64,000 bases of DNA, from contig JAQNDB010000506.1 in assembly GCA_029204045.2 (NCBI GenBank), positions 16,183 through 80,182 of the forward strand, given 5' to 3'. Positions 32,651 to 42,864 of this stretch are shown here, one piece after another. The notes under the pieces are model-generated. The model saw only the letters and a program-made list of their open reading frames with translations. It was not told the origin of the DNA and ran no database searches. The position numbers and the translations under genes were made by a program. The first letter of the stretch is position 1, and each line of letters begins with the position of its first letter. This DNA is from Tillandsia leiboldiana. Its lineage: Eukaryota > Streptophyta > Magnoliopsida > Poales > Bromeliaceae.

Positions 32651-32951
32651 GACGCGTTGCGGAGCGAGCGGAGAAGATCAACTAGGAGCGTATGGAAAAG
32701 GTTGAGTCATCTGTGAGTACGGTATATCACCTTGTACGTGTTTAATTCTAGTGGATTTCACTGTGTTATCGGTCCCGTGGTTTTTTACTCCGGTTTGGAG
32801 TTTTCCACGTAAAAATCTTGCGTGTTCATTTATATTTCCGCATTGGGTTTTTATTGCGCAATGATTTTTTGAGTGTTTATTGTTTACACCTATTCACCCC
32901 CCTCTAGGTGTTTTTCCCCTATTTAGATCCATTATTACATATAACCCAACA

Positions 32952-32956
32952 ATTGT
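32952..32956 (+). repeat. Right target-site duplication of element B
   Basis: ATTGT, identical to 21846-21850. Confidence 0.92.
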
Positions 32957-33355
32957 TGTGTGCTGATGCCGGAGAGTTGGGGAGGTGTTTCTCCACCCTG
33001 ATGGTTTTGGGTTAGAAATCAGAGTTTACGTGATCAGTTGGAGGACTTATCGAATGCCTCGGGAATACAGAGTTTTTTGGGTCGAGCTTGTGTACCGATG
33101 CAGATTACTTGGTAGCTCGAGCTGTTAGCCAGCCGTACTTGGTTGAGTTGGTACGGTTTTTCTGGAGTGCCCGTCATTATTTTTGTTCCAGTCAGAGACC
33201 CGAGGACCGCATCGCGTTGCCGAAAGAGGTATTTGTCAGCCTTGGGAGCTTGAGTGGTGGATGATTGGTTATTTACCCCCCTTTATTTGGTTGAGATTCC
33301 GTGTTGAGGAACGACTTTAGTTTCGAGGACGAAACTTTCTTTTAGTGGGGGAGGA
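32957..33355 (+). pseudogene. F: integrase fragment and polypurine tract
   Basis: Around 33130-33265 the translation includes VRDPRTASRCRKRYLSALGA, matching the gypsy integrase core (S-D-R-D-P-R-F-T-S-R-F-W ... A-L-G-T), with a stop after it. The end carries TTTCGAGGACGAAAC and the tract AGTGGGGGAGGA, the usual 3' end of Tekay/Del-type interiors. Most of RT, RNase H and integrase between here and the RT fragment before element B is missing, so F was already internally deleted. Confidence 0.7.
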
Positions 33356-36300
33356 TGTGATGACCCGGATCTCCGCAGAGCTACTGCGGTGCGTTGGGGT
33401 GGCTATTGGAGGCCTACATGGAGCATTGGAGGTGTTTGGGGCACAATTGGGCACAAGTGTTGAACTTCAGGCTTATTTGGATCTTGTGGGTGACCGGAGG
33501 ACCCCGTGGAGGGTTTAGAAGTGGTTTTGCGCGAATCAGATATTAATATTGGGCTCCGCGCGAAATTCGGGATAAGAATACACTTCCGGGAGCCTCCGGC
33601 AAATTTTAGAGTTGGAATTTGGCAAATCGGACGTCAAATTTGGATTCAGCGCGCGAAAACGGTCAAAATGGACTACCCACTTGTCATTTTTGAGCTCGGG
33701 TTACTGTTCACCGCCGGAACAGTGATTCCGGCGATCGCCGGCGGCGGCAGGCGGCGGCGGAGAGCGGCGGCGCGGACTCGGGCAGGCGGCAGCGCGGCGG
33801 CCGGCAGGCGCGGGCAGCGCGCAACGCGCGGACAGGGGCGCGGGCAGGGCGCGCGGTCCACGCGCCGTCGTGCACGAGAGCGGGGTGCCACGTGGCATGA
33901 CTGGATTGGGTGGTTTACTGGTCCCGGTCTACGGAGCTGTGTGGTGTTTGGTGGATTGGGCGGGAAGACACGTGGCAGCCTGGCATTGGTTCGGTGTTTG
34001 ACGTTTCGTGCACCGGGTGCAGCGAGTGGGGGCCGTGACACGTGGCGCGCGAAGATTGGGTGTGCTACTGTGCGCGTGCGACGGGGCAGGTGGTGTGGCA
34101 GGCGGCGGTGGCAGGCGCGGTAGGCAGCGGCCGGCTGGCATGGCGGGCACGGCGGCAGGGTGGCGCACGCGGGCGCCACGTGGCGGCCCGCCATTGGCGG
34201 GCGCCAACTGCCCCGTTGACCTGGGTGCGCCACGCGGCGCGACGTGAGCGGCCGGATCCGCTGTTTCGTGTTCGGGGACACGTGTCGGTGCGTGGAGCGG
34301 GTCGGACGGGTGCGCGGTCCGACCGGATCGGGTGTGCGGGCGTGGGCTGTGTGGGCCGAGTTACTGTGCTCGCCCGAAACCGGGGCCCGAAAGATTCGGG
34401 CGCCCGGAAGTTGGGACCAAATGGGAATTTTCCCAATTGTTTCCCTCAGCCTATAAATACCAACCCGAGCCCCTTCTTTTCGAGTTTTTCTCCCATTTTC
34501 GAGCCTCTTCTGCCCGAGCCACCTTAAGGAAATTTGTTCACCTTTTGATCCTTGATCTTCCTGCCTAGTCCTAGGATTTTTGGAGCACGCATCCCGAGGT
34601 TCTCCATTTTACGGCGCGGCGCGACGTTGCATTTCCTGTTTCCTTCTTCGGCGTAGCAGTGATGTTTTAGCTCCCTTGGGCTACCCCGAGGTCCTTTTTC
34701 GATGATTCTTGCGCCGGCTGACTCCTTACAAGTAGGGCTTCAACTTTCATTTTGAGCACGCTTTTCCGTTTCGAGGTTTTGGCACGGATCCCGAGGCATT
34801 GTTGTAACCCCTTTTTCTGTGGTGATTGTTGGGACAGCACAGAGTATTTCGGCCATATCTTCGCGCACGAGCGTCACACGGAGACGAGCTTATACAACTT
34901 TTTCATCTATGCATCGCAAGGAACGCGCTCGTATTTTCTTGGATTTTTCAGAGATTTATTTCGAGGTGATAATCACTGTTTTCTCAGTGTACTGTGTACA
35001 GTTTTTCTTCACAGTTTGTTGATTGGATTACCACCTTGACGAATTTATAACTTGGCTTACCGAACTCTGATTTGGGCGTACAAGGTACCGTTGCGAAGCT
35101 ATCGACGCGACGATCGCCGTGATATTTTTCTGGGAATTTTCTGGGCACTTTCTGCAGGTGATAATTCAACAGTTCTGGGACTTTTGTTGTATGTATTTGT
35201 AAGCGCATTTTTGGGAGCCTAAGTGTTTTTAGTAGACTTGGTGTTGTGCCAGGAGTGTTGCGGGTGTGCTGACCTTGTTGGAGCAAGGGATTGGAGTTTT
35301 GGGTATTTTCAGCTGTACGGACCCGGACAGTTAGCGCTTCAGGTGGGTGGTTGTTGCTTGCCTCTACATCTGACTTACTCACTAAGTTTATTAGAAAACC
35401 CCCAATGTTGAGCATATTGATTGAGTATCCTGCATGTTTTACTGTTATAGATGTGAGCCTAGCATCTGAGATTTCTTTGGTGGATATAGCATGTTGGGGA
35501 TATTACTGGGGCAATACTGCTGTAGGAACATGATCATTGGAGTAATTTATTATTGATAATTGACATGCTACTTTAGCACCCAGATTTTATGAAAATGGAT
35601 TAAATAGATTAATTGGTGGGACATAATGATTTATCATTGTGCGGGTTTCACTCTGGGGATTTATTATGGATCAGGGATCATATACATGTGTAGTTGACTG
35701 ATGATTTTGGCATGACTGTTTTATCTGTGTGGATATTATTAATCGATACACATGTAAAACTGTTACTTGACTTTCTTTCTCTCCCACATTGTATGAGGAC
35801 TTTTGCATGCTTATTTGGACATCTAGATAGGCCACTATTTTATTGCTACACTATCATATTGGGATTTGACTTAGGAGAAACCATGATTGCTTTCTTTCTC
35901 CTTTTATTTAGACTTTCGAGTCATGTTGCTCGAGTTTGAGCAGAGGTATGGGATAGTGTAGCCGGGACCTGAGGGTCAGTGACAGGGTGTACTTGTTGTT
36001 GGATTTGTGGGTTATTGCGGCAACCGCGGACAGTAGGCGGTTGACCGGATCTTGATTATTTTACCCAATTGCGGGTTGTGGGTTATTGCGGTGACCGCGG
36101 ACTTTGGGCGGTTGACCGGATGTTTACCATTGCGTCAGATTGGGTATCTGTTTTCTCTAGTGGATGGTGTTTCCCACTTTTGAGTACTATTGCATTTGAT
36201 TGGGGATTGAGGTTTCATTAGTGGACGGAGTTTCCCACTTTGATCATAGTCATGATCCAGTCCTGCTATTATGAGACAGTGGTTACAGAGATACTTGATA

Positions 36301-36579
36301 CAGTGATACTTTACTCGTGTGGGTCGCTCCCCTCGAGTGCCACTCCGGAGTAGGCTTTAGACCGTGTTGGGTTCCGGTCATTTGGATAGTGGAGATACTG
36401 AGTTCTTGAGTTCGACAGCAGAGCAGGCAGTACCAGTTTTACTGGTGGCACTAGATTGGGTCTATTTGGTCAGATACTGTTTTCTGATGCATTCATACCG
36501 TCATTTCCTTCGGTATTGCATTTAGAGGCATACTTGTTGTGGTTTCCCCTTTTATTCAGTAGTTCTGTTTACAGTTTTA
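33356..36579 (+). repeat. F: 3' LTR, 3' end deleted
   Basis: Starts TGTGATGACCCGG after the polypurine tract. Compared with the 5' LTR it lacks the last 606 bases (those at 18070-18675). TATAAATA at 34452-34459. The very GC-rich first 840 bases give long but meaningless frames. Confidence 0.88.
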
Positions 36580-36602
36580 TTCAGGATCCCCCTTTTATTC
36601 AG
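36580..36602 (+). other. Deletion scar with templated insertion joining F and D
   Basis: After ...AGTTTTA of the F LTR comes TTCAGGATCC, which matches the D LTR, then CCCCTTTTATTCAG, an exact copy of the F LTR at 36546-36559, then D LTR sequence without further break. This is what template switching during double-strand-break repair leaves. Confidence 0.7.
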
Positions 36603-36957
36603 GATCCGGATCAGGTTGTTCGATCCGGATCCCGAAGGTGGTTCGTTCATACATCGTCGCAATCCGGATCGTAGTCTCTTGATCCGGATCCCGAACGTTG
36701 AGTTTACCATCTACCTTGAACGATCCGGATCTTGCTTCGCAATCCGGATCCCGAACGTTGATGTTTGGTAAACTGTATGAACGATCCGGATCGTAGTCAC
36801 ATGATCCGGATCCCGAACCTTCGTTTTTCTGGAATTGGCTGTTTCGTTATGACGATCCGGATCCTAGTTATCACGATCCGGATCGCCGTCCGTAAATATC
36901 CAGAAATGGTTGGTTTTTGATTCTTATCTCCTTCCTAGGGTTTCTAACCTATAAATA
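36603..36957 (+). promoter_or_regulatory. D: 5' LTR promoter, palindromes and TATAAATA
   Basis: Five palindrome pairs, 19-21 bp within a pair, followed by CCTATAAATACACC. Confidence 0.75.
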
Positions 36958-37235
36958 CACCCTATGTCTTTCTTTCTAGGGTGAATCCACATAGCCGTCA
37001 TTTTCTTGTATCATCTTATACGGCTATAGATCCACATATAGAGAAGAAAGGAAATCATTAGAGAATACTCTATGTTTCTTCATCTATATTGATTAGTTTG
37101 ATTCTAGGTTTTCATACTCACATCTTGAGTTGAATCAAACTAATGAATACTTAGATGGTATTTCCGATCTATCTTTGATCTAAGTATTCGGCGGATCATC
37201 ACCACCCAAAAAACAACGATTTTCCCCAAAAATCG

Positions 37236-37413
37236 GCGCGTGGATTCGCGTGTCCTTGTGGATTCAAGGTTCAATCGCTCTCGTGGATTCGGAGCGAGGC
37301 ACGTTCGTGGATTCGAACGGTGCTATTGGGTGAAGACCGTGGATTCGGTCGGACGTCGTGGATTCGACGTTGGACGCCGTGGATTCGGCGTTGGGCGCAG
37401 ATCGTGGATTCGA
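37236..37413 (+). repeat. D: 5' LTR TGGATT-loop hairpin array
   Basis: Identical to the array in the 3' LTR: eight hairpins with loop TGGATT. Confidence 0.85.
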
Positions 37414-37469
37414 GAAGCGTCGGAGCGAGCGGAGAAGATCCTCTAGGAGCGTATGGAAAAGGTTGAGTC

Positions 37470-37471
37470 GT
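37470..37471 (+). promoter_or_regulatory. D: candidate leader splice donor
   Basis: GTAAGTG directly after the hairpin array in D; A and C have the same GTAAGT, and B has GTGAGT. It could pair with the acceptor ahead of ORF2 to give a spliced ORF2 mRNA, as retroviruses make env mRNA. Inference from sequence only. Confidence 0.3.
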
Positions 37472-37715
37472 AAGTGTGTACGGTAAATCACCTTGTACGT
37501 GTTTTAATTCTAGTGGATTTCTGCCGTGTTATCGGTCCCGTGGTTTTTTACTCCGGTGATGGAGTTTTCCACGTAAAAATCTTGCGTGTTATTTTATTTT
37601 CCGCATTGGGTTTTATCGCAACGATTTTTGGAGTGTTTATACGTTTACACCTATTCACCCCCCCTCTAGGTGTTTCTTCCCCTATTTAGATCCGTATTAT
37701 ATACGACCCAACAAG

Positions 37716-37727
37716 TGGTATCAGAGA
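37716..37727 (+). promoter_or_regulatory. D: primer-binding site (tRNA-iMet), last base changed
   Basis: TGGTATCAGAGA; the other copies have C at the last position. The first 11 bases keep full complementarity. Confidence 0.85.
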
Positions 37728-37746
37728 GGGAATAGGGTTGTGAACA

Positions 37747-40700
37747 ATGGTTGAAGGTGGAAACATCAATCGACCCCCTTTCTTTGATGGAACAAATTAT
37801 GCGTACTGGAAAGTACGGATGAAAGCCTTTTTATCTTCCATCGACGAAAGGGTGTGGCATTCAATTGAATCAGGATGGTCTAATCCAACTGAACTCATCT
37901 CTGATGTTCACACCTTAAAACCTAGGTCGAAATGGACCAAGGAAGAGTTTGAGTTATCTTCTTACAATGGCAAGGGAATTAATGCTATTTTTAATGCCTT
38001 ATCTCAAACTGAATTCTCTCGCGTCTCGGCATGTGAGACTGCGAAAGAAATCTGGGATGTTCTCCAGGTTACACATGAGGGAACTAACCTCGTGAAGATT
38101 CAGAAACTGCAGATGCTTACGAGCAAGTTTGACTCCATCTTGATGGCAGAAAATGAATCTTTCACGGACTACTATACACGATTGCAAGACATCGTAAACT
38201 CATGTGCTAATCTGGGAGAGAAGATTCCAGAATTTAAGATTGTAAGAAAAATCTTAAGAACTCTTCCTGAACGATTTCGCCCAAAGGTTACTGCCATTGA
38301 AACTATTAAACACCCGGACGAAATACGTGTAGAAGAATTAGTTGGTTCATTACAAACTTATGAAATGACTTTTAATACTAACAATTCTTCTGGAAAAGCA
38401 TCCACTTCTAAGTCTTCAGGTTATGCGTTGAAAACAACTAAGGAAGAAGACGCGGATACATCCTCCTCGGACGATGACGAGAACCTTTCTATGGAGGAAT
38501 TTGAGAAGCAGCTCGCTCTCTTGACAAGGAAGTTTCGCCGCAACTTCCGAAGGGGTAATTCAAGCAAATCTCCATCCTTCGGAAAGTGGAACAAAGGCAA
38601 GGGTACTCCAAGTCACAAGTCAAGAAAGCAGGAGAACTTCTCAAAGGATAAGAAAAGTTCAGAAGGACAACTGCAATGCTTCAAATGTCGAGGCTACGGC
38701 CACATTGCAACGGAGTGTCCTAACAAGTATCCGGCAAAGAAGAAGGCGATGCAAGTCGTCACTTGGGATGACAACTCAACGTCAAATGAGTCGTCTTCAA
38801 GTGATGAAGAAAAGAGCTCCACCGCATTCCACGCGTCCGTATCTTCACCATTCATGTGCTTTATGGCAAATACATCTGAGTCGTTGTCCAACTCCACTGT
38901 TGAAAAGAACGCAACGGACAACGAATCGGATGATTCGGAAGGTGAAGATTTTGCTCTAGCCTACCACAGACTTTTGAGGGACTCAAGGAAAGTGGCTAAG
39001 CAAAACAAGAGTTTGAGAGGGAGATTGCATGATCTCGAAGAAGAAGCAAAAAGAGCGACTTCTCTCTCAAACGCTCTTGAAGTGGAAAGGGAAAACCTGA
39101 TAAAAGAAAATGCTTCCCTTCAAGAGTCCAATGAGCAACTTGAAAAGGAACATACAAATCTGGTGGATAACGCGAATCACTTTTCAAAGCTCTACAACGA
39201 GGCTCGACAGGATAACCTGGAAATGACAAAGACCATTTTCCAACTCAAGAATGACTTACAGCGATTCTCTTCAGGAAGGAGTAAGTTGGATAGACTTCTT
39301 GGTCTTGGTCAATCAAATAGGTTCGGCCTCGGATACACTCAAACTGGAAACAGTCCAAGTTTGAGTGGGACAGTTTTTGTGCCTCAGTCGGTATCTCCTC
39401 CTCCGACACCGGAATTCAAGACAAACAACGACAACAAACCTACTTCATCCTCTTTGGGATCGTCAAGATATAAGGTATGTTTTCGTTGTGGTGTTTCAGG
39501 GCACATAAGAAGATATTGCAAGACGGGAGTCGAACGCTCATCTCAAGCACCTCTTGCATCAACTACCAAAATGGCTCCTTTCCGGAAATCAAAGCAAAAC
39601 TTTTCAAATGAAAAGAGACTTGGTAGTTCACCGCACAAGACGACTTCATCAAGGAGCAACAATCGTTTTAACAAGACGCTTTCACCTAGGCACAAAACTT
39701 CACGACCATTACAGACGCATTCCAAAAAGGTTTGGGTGCGCAAAGGTGAAATTTTCCCTTGTCTTGTTTCCAATATTTCCTTGCATGCATATGATAGCTC
39801 GTCTTGGTATCTGGATAGCGGGTGTTCCCGTCACATGACCGGTGACAAAAATAGTTTTCAAAATCTTGAGAAAATCTCCGGAGGACACGTTGTTTTCGGA
39901 GACGGTCGATCTTCCAAAATTGTTGGAAAAGGGACGGTAGCTATTCCAGATGGCCCGATTTTGAAAAATGTCTTATTTGTTGATGGCCTTAAGACTAACC
40001 TCATAAGCATAAGTCAACTTTGCGACAATGGTTTTTCAGTTAACTTTTCATCGGTTGAATGCGTTGTAACTGATAAGGACCATGTCTTCTTTTTAAAAGG
40101 GGTTAGATCTGAAAACAATTGTTATGTTGTTCCTAATAAATTTTCTGAAAATTGTAACTTAGCCGCTTTGAATAATGAAACTCTTTGGCATGAAAGGCTA
40201 GGTCACTTAAATTTTAAGGAACTTACTAGAATTTCAAACAAGGACGTGGTCAAGGGGATTCCAAAGCTTTTATTTAAACAAAATGTTGTGTGTGGTGGTT
40301 GCCAAAAGGGTAAACAGTCTAGGACTGCCCACAAAAACTTGAACCACGTTGGTACAAAACGGCCCTTGGAACTTTTGCACATGGACTTAATGGGGCCGAC
40401 CCGTCAACCATCCTTGGGAGGTAAATGGTACATCTTTTTATTGGTTGATGATTTCTCTCGGTTTTCTTGGGTAGCATTTTTGAGAGAGAAAGCTGATACG
40501 TTTGACTCTTTTCATGAGATTTGCCATCGTATTATGATTGAAAAGAATGAAAAGATCATTCGTGTTAGAAGTGATAGGGGTGGAGAATTCATAAATTCAA
40601 AATTCATTGACTTTTGTACTTCAAATGGCATTAAACATGAATTCTCGGCACCCTATACACCTCAGCAGAATGGTGTTGTTGAGCGCAAAAACAGGGTTGT

Positions 40701-42864
40701 TCAAGAGATGGCGCGTGTGATGCTTCATAGCCGGAAATTACCGCTACATTTTTGGGCTGAAGCTGTGAACACCGCTGTCTATGTCATTAACAGAGTGTAT
40801 TTGCGCCCAGGAACCTTGAATACACCATATGAGCTGTGGTTTAGTAGAAAACCGGATATCAAGTACTTTCGTATCTTCGGGAGTCGATGTTACATCTTAC
40901 GTGACCGTGAAAATCTTGGAAAGTTCGACTCTCGAAGTGATGAAGGGATCTTTTTGGGTTATTCTACGAATAGCAGAGCATATCGAGTATTTAACATTGA
41001 ATCTAAGACGATCGTAGAATCTATAAATGTTAAAGTAGATGAAGCTTCTCATTTTGAATCTGAAAAATCTACCCTCGATATCTCTCTAGATGATGATTCT
41101 CCTGCTAGTGCATCTTCTCATAATAATACTTCCAATATTAATGATGCATCTAATGGTTCTTCTAGTTTATCTGATGTGCAGGAATCATCTCGTGTACCTC
41201 CGAGTACTCCGTTTCAACAAACGCTACGAATCTCCAAGGATCATCCGGAATCGAACATCATTGGAGATCCACAAGAAGGAGTTAGAACTCGAAGGCAGTT
41301 GGTTTGCGGATTTGCTTGCTATGTATCTTTAATCGAACCAAAGACAATAGATGAAGCTCTTCAGGATGACTACTGGATTAAAGCAATGCAGGAAGAGCTC
41401 CATCAATTTGAGCGAAACAAAGTCTGGGAATTAACGAAGCCTCCAAAGCAACATAATGTGATAGGTACCAAATGGATCTTCAAGAACAAGAAAGATGAAG
41501 ATGGTACTATCATCAGGAACAAGGCACGACTAGTTGCTCAAGGCTACTCTCAAGTAGAAGGTATAGACTTTGACGAAACTTTCGCCCCTGTAGCTAGACT
41601 CGAGTCCATTCGTATATTGTTTGCTATTGCTTGTCATTTTAAAATCAAATTATTTCAAATGGACGTCAAGAGCGCATTTCTAAATGGGTTTTTAAATGAG
41701 GAAGTTTATGTAGCTCAACCGAAAGGTTTTGTAGATCATAAACAACCTAACCATGTTTTTCGTTTGAAAAAGGCTCTTTACGGTCTGAAACAAGCACCGC
41801 GAGCATGGTACGAAAGGTTAACAAAGCACCTTTTGGAGAAGGGCTATACTCGAGGGGGAGCTGACAGGACTCTCTTTGTGAAGCATTATCAAAATAATTT
41901 CATTGTAGCACAAATCTATGTCGATGACATTGTATTTGGTGCAACAAAAGATAATGATGCTTCTAAATTCGCGGAGACCATGGAAAGCGAATTTGAGATG
42001 TCCATGATGGGCGAATTGTCTTATTTCCTTGGATTGCAAATTAAACAAAATGATGAAGGTATTCACTTGAGTCAATCCAAGTATGCACTGGAGTTGGTCA
42101 AAAAGTTTGATCTAGAAAATTGTAAAGATTTTCCAACTCCAATGGGAACTAGCCACAAGGGACTTGGAAGTGAATCACATAGTGAGGATGTAGACGAGAA
42201 ACTGTATAGAAGTATGATTGGAAGTCTACTTTACCTCACGGCTAGTCGCCCGGATATATCCTTTAGTGTTGGGATTTGCGCGAGATATCAATCAGCACCA
42301 AAGGAGGTTCACCTGAAAGCGGTGAAACGGATCATCCGGTACATCAAAGGATCAATTATCTTCGGAATTTGGTATCCTATGGGAACAAGTCTGGACATTG
42401 TTGGATACTCAGATGCCGATTGGGCAGGATCAGTGGATGATCGGAAAAGCACGAGTGGTGCATGCTTCTATCTTGGCCATTGCCTTGTTGCATGGCACAG
42501 TAAAAAGCAGAATTGCATAGCACTCTCGACTGCCGAAGCGGAATACATTTCAGCTGGAAGTTGCTTAACTCAACTCATTTGGATGAAAAGCGTATTGAGT
42601 GACTTCCGCATTTCAGCATCTTCGGTAACAATTCTTTGTGACAACACAAGTGCAATTAACATTTCTAAAAACCCTGTGTTGCACTCTAGAACAAAACATA
42701 TTGAACTTAGATATCATTTTCTTAGAGAGCTAGTTGAATCAAATACTCTTCAACTTTCATATGTTTCAACTGAAGATCAATTAGCTGACTTTCTAACAAA
42801 ACCTTTGGATCAAAAACGTTTTATTCATTTACGAAAAGCAATTGGGATGCTTTCCTTGAAATAA
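37747..42864 (+). CDS. gag-pol: D: intact copia gag-pol polyprotein (1705 aa)
   Basis: Single open frame, no stop or shift. Domains: capsid-like gag 1-300; CCHC knuckle C311-C314-H319-C324; acidic serine-rich linker 335-400; coiled coil about 405-505; YTQTG 530-534; second CCHC knuckle C578-C581-H586-C591; protease DSG 690-692; pre-integrase H815, H820, C849, C852; integrase D880, D943, E979; RT D1306 and YVDD 1391-1394; RNase H D1556, E1597, D1632. All catalytic residues I know for these families are present. Gag and pol are fused in frame, so the protease must cut the product and no frameshift signal is needed. The start lies 19 bases after the primer site; the leader outside the LTR is very short. 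Confidence 0.96.
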   Translation: MVEGGNINRPPFFDGTNYAYWKVRMKAFLSSIDERVWHSIESGWSNPTELISDVHTLKPRSKWTKEEFELSSYNGKGINAIFNALSQTEFSRVSACETAKEIWDVLQVTHEGTNLVKIQKLQMLTSKFDSILMAENESFTDYYTRLQDIVNSCANLGEKIPEFKIVRKILRTLPERFRPKVTAIETIKHPDEIRVEELVGSLQTYEMTFNTNNSSGKASTSKSSGYALKTTKEEDADTSSSDDDENLSMEEFEKQLALLTRKFRRNFRRGNSSKSPSFGKWNKGKGTPSHKSRKQENFSKDKKSSEGQLQCFKCRGYGHIATECPNKYPAKKKAMQVVTWDDNSTSNESSSSDEEKSSTAFHASVSSPFMCFMANTSESLSNSTVEKNATDNESDDSEGEDFALAYHRLLRDSRKVAKQNKSLRGRLHDLEEEAKRATSLSNALEVERENLIKENASLQESNEQLEKEHTNLVDNANHFSKLYNEARQDNLEMTKTIFQLKNDLQRFSSGRSKLDRLLGLGQSNRFGLGYTQTGNSPSLSGTVFVPQSVSPPPTPEFKTNNDNKPTSSSLGSSRYKVCFRCGVSGHIRRYCKTGVERSSQAPLASTTKMAPFRKSKQNFSNEKRLGSSPHKTTSSRSNNRFNKTLSPRHKTSRPLQTHSKKVWVRKGEIFPCLVSNISLHAYDSSSWYLDSGCSRHMTGDKNSFQNLEKISGGHVVFGDGRSSKIVGKGTVAIPDGPILKNVLFVDGLKTNLISISQLCDNGFSVNFSSVECVVTDKDHVFFLKGVRSENNCYVVPNKFSENCNLAALNNETLWHERLGHLNFKELTRISNKDVVKGIPKLLFKQNVVCGGCQKGKQSRTAHKNLNHVGTKRPLELLHMDLMGPTRQPSLGGKWYIFLLVDDFSRFSWVAFLREKADTFDSFHEICHRIMIEKNEKIIRVRSDRGGEFINSKFIDFCTSNGIKHEFSAPYTPQQNGVVERKNRVVQEMARVMLHSRKLPLHFWAEAVNTAVYVINRVYLRPGTLNTPYELWFSRKPDIKYFRIFGSRCYILRDRENLGKFDSRSDEGIFLGYSTNSRAYRVFNIESKTIVESINVKVDEASHFESEKSTLDISLDDDSPASASSHNNTSNINDASNGSSSLSDVQESSRVPPSTPFQQTLRISKDHPESNIIGDPQEGVRTRRQLVCGFACYVSLIEPKTIDEALQDDYWIKAMQEELHQFERNKVWELTKPPKQHNVIGTKWIFKNKKDEDGTIIRNKARLVAQGYSQVEGIDFDETFAPVARLESIRILFAIACHFKIKLFQMDVKSAFLNGFLNEEVYVAQPKGFVDHKQPNHVFRLKKALYGLKQAPRAWYERLTKHLLEKGYTRGGADRTLFVKHYQNNFIVAQIYVDDIVFGATKDNDASKFAETMESEFEMSMMGELSYFLGLQIKQNDEGIHLSQSKYALELVKKFDLENCKDFPTPMGTSHKGLGSESHSEDVDEKLYRSMIGSLLYLTASRPDISFSVGICARYQSAPKEVHLKAVKRIIRYIKGSIIFGIWYPMGTSLDIVGYSDADWAGSVDDRKSTSGACFYLGHCLVAWHSKKQNCIALSTAEAEYISAGSCLTQLIWMKSVLSDFRISASSVTILCDNTSAINISKNPVLHSRTKHIELRYHFLRELVESNTLQLSYVSTEDQLADFLTKPLDQKRFIHLRKAIGMLSLK

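Larger units (their letters stand above)
21851..32951 (+). mobile_element. Copia element B (Sirevirus), complete ends, defective pol
   Basis: An 11.1-kb element with both LTRs, a perfect 5-bp duplication, primer site, polypurine tract, gag, damaged pol and open ORF2. By eye its LTRs differ at about 17 substitutions plus one indel in 1350 bases, mostly transitions. It inserted in the RT remnant of gypsy element F. With protease and the start of integrase deleted it must have relied on, or become, a non-autonomous copy. Confidence 0.95.
31602..32951 (+). repeat. B: 3' LTR (1350 bp)
   Basis: TGTTAAGG...CCCAACA, followed by the target duplication. Confidence 0.95.
15684..36579 (+). mobile_element. 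Gypsy element F (Tekay/Del-like derivative), hosts C and B
   Basis: Plus-strand LTR element. The 3' part of the 5' LTR (15684-18675), primer site, a short decayed interior (about 3.6 kb without B), polypurine tract and 3' LTR (33356-36579, 3' end lost) can be seen. LTR ends are TGTGATG and GCGTGACA. RT and integrase scraps match Ty3/gypsy, but no frame is open, so F is a non-autonomous or dead copy. By eye its LTRs differ by a few percent in the first 500 compared bases, so it is older than B, D and E, in line with it being the host of B and C. Confidence 0.85.
36598..37713 (+). repeat. D: 5' LTR, first 222 bases missing
   Basis: Matches the 3' LTR from 46914 to its end. Retains palindromes, TATA box, hairpin array and the LTR end CCCAACA. 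Confidence 0.92.

Noticed and set aside
33506..34281. ORFs of about 200 codons on both strands in the F 3' LTR
   Set aside because: Very GC-rich LTR sequence; frames overlap on both strands and the proteins are arginine/proline-rich with no domain.
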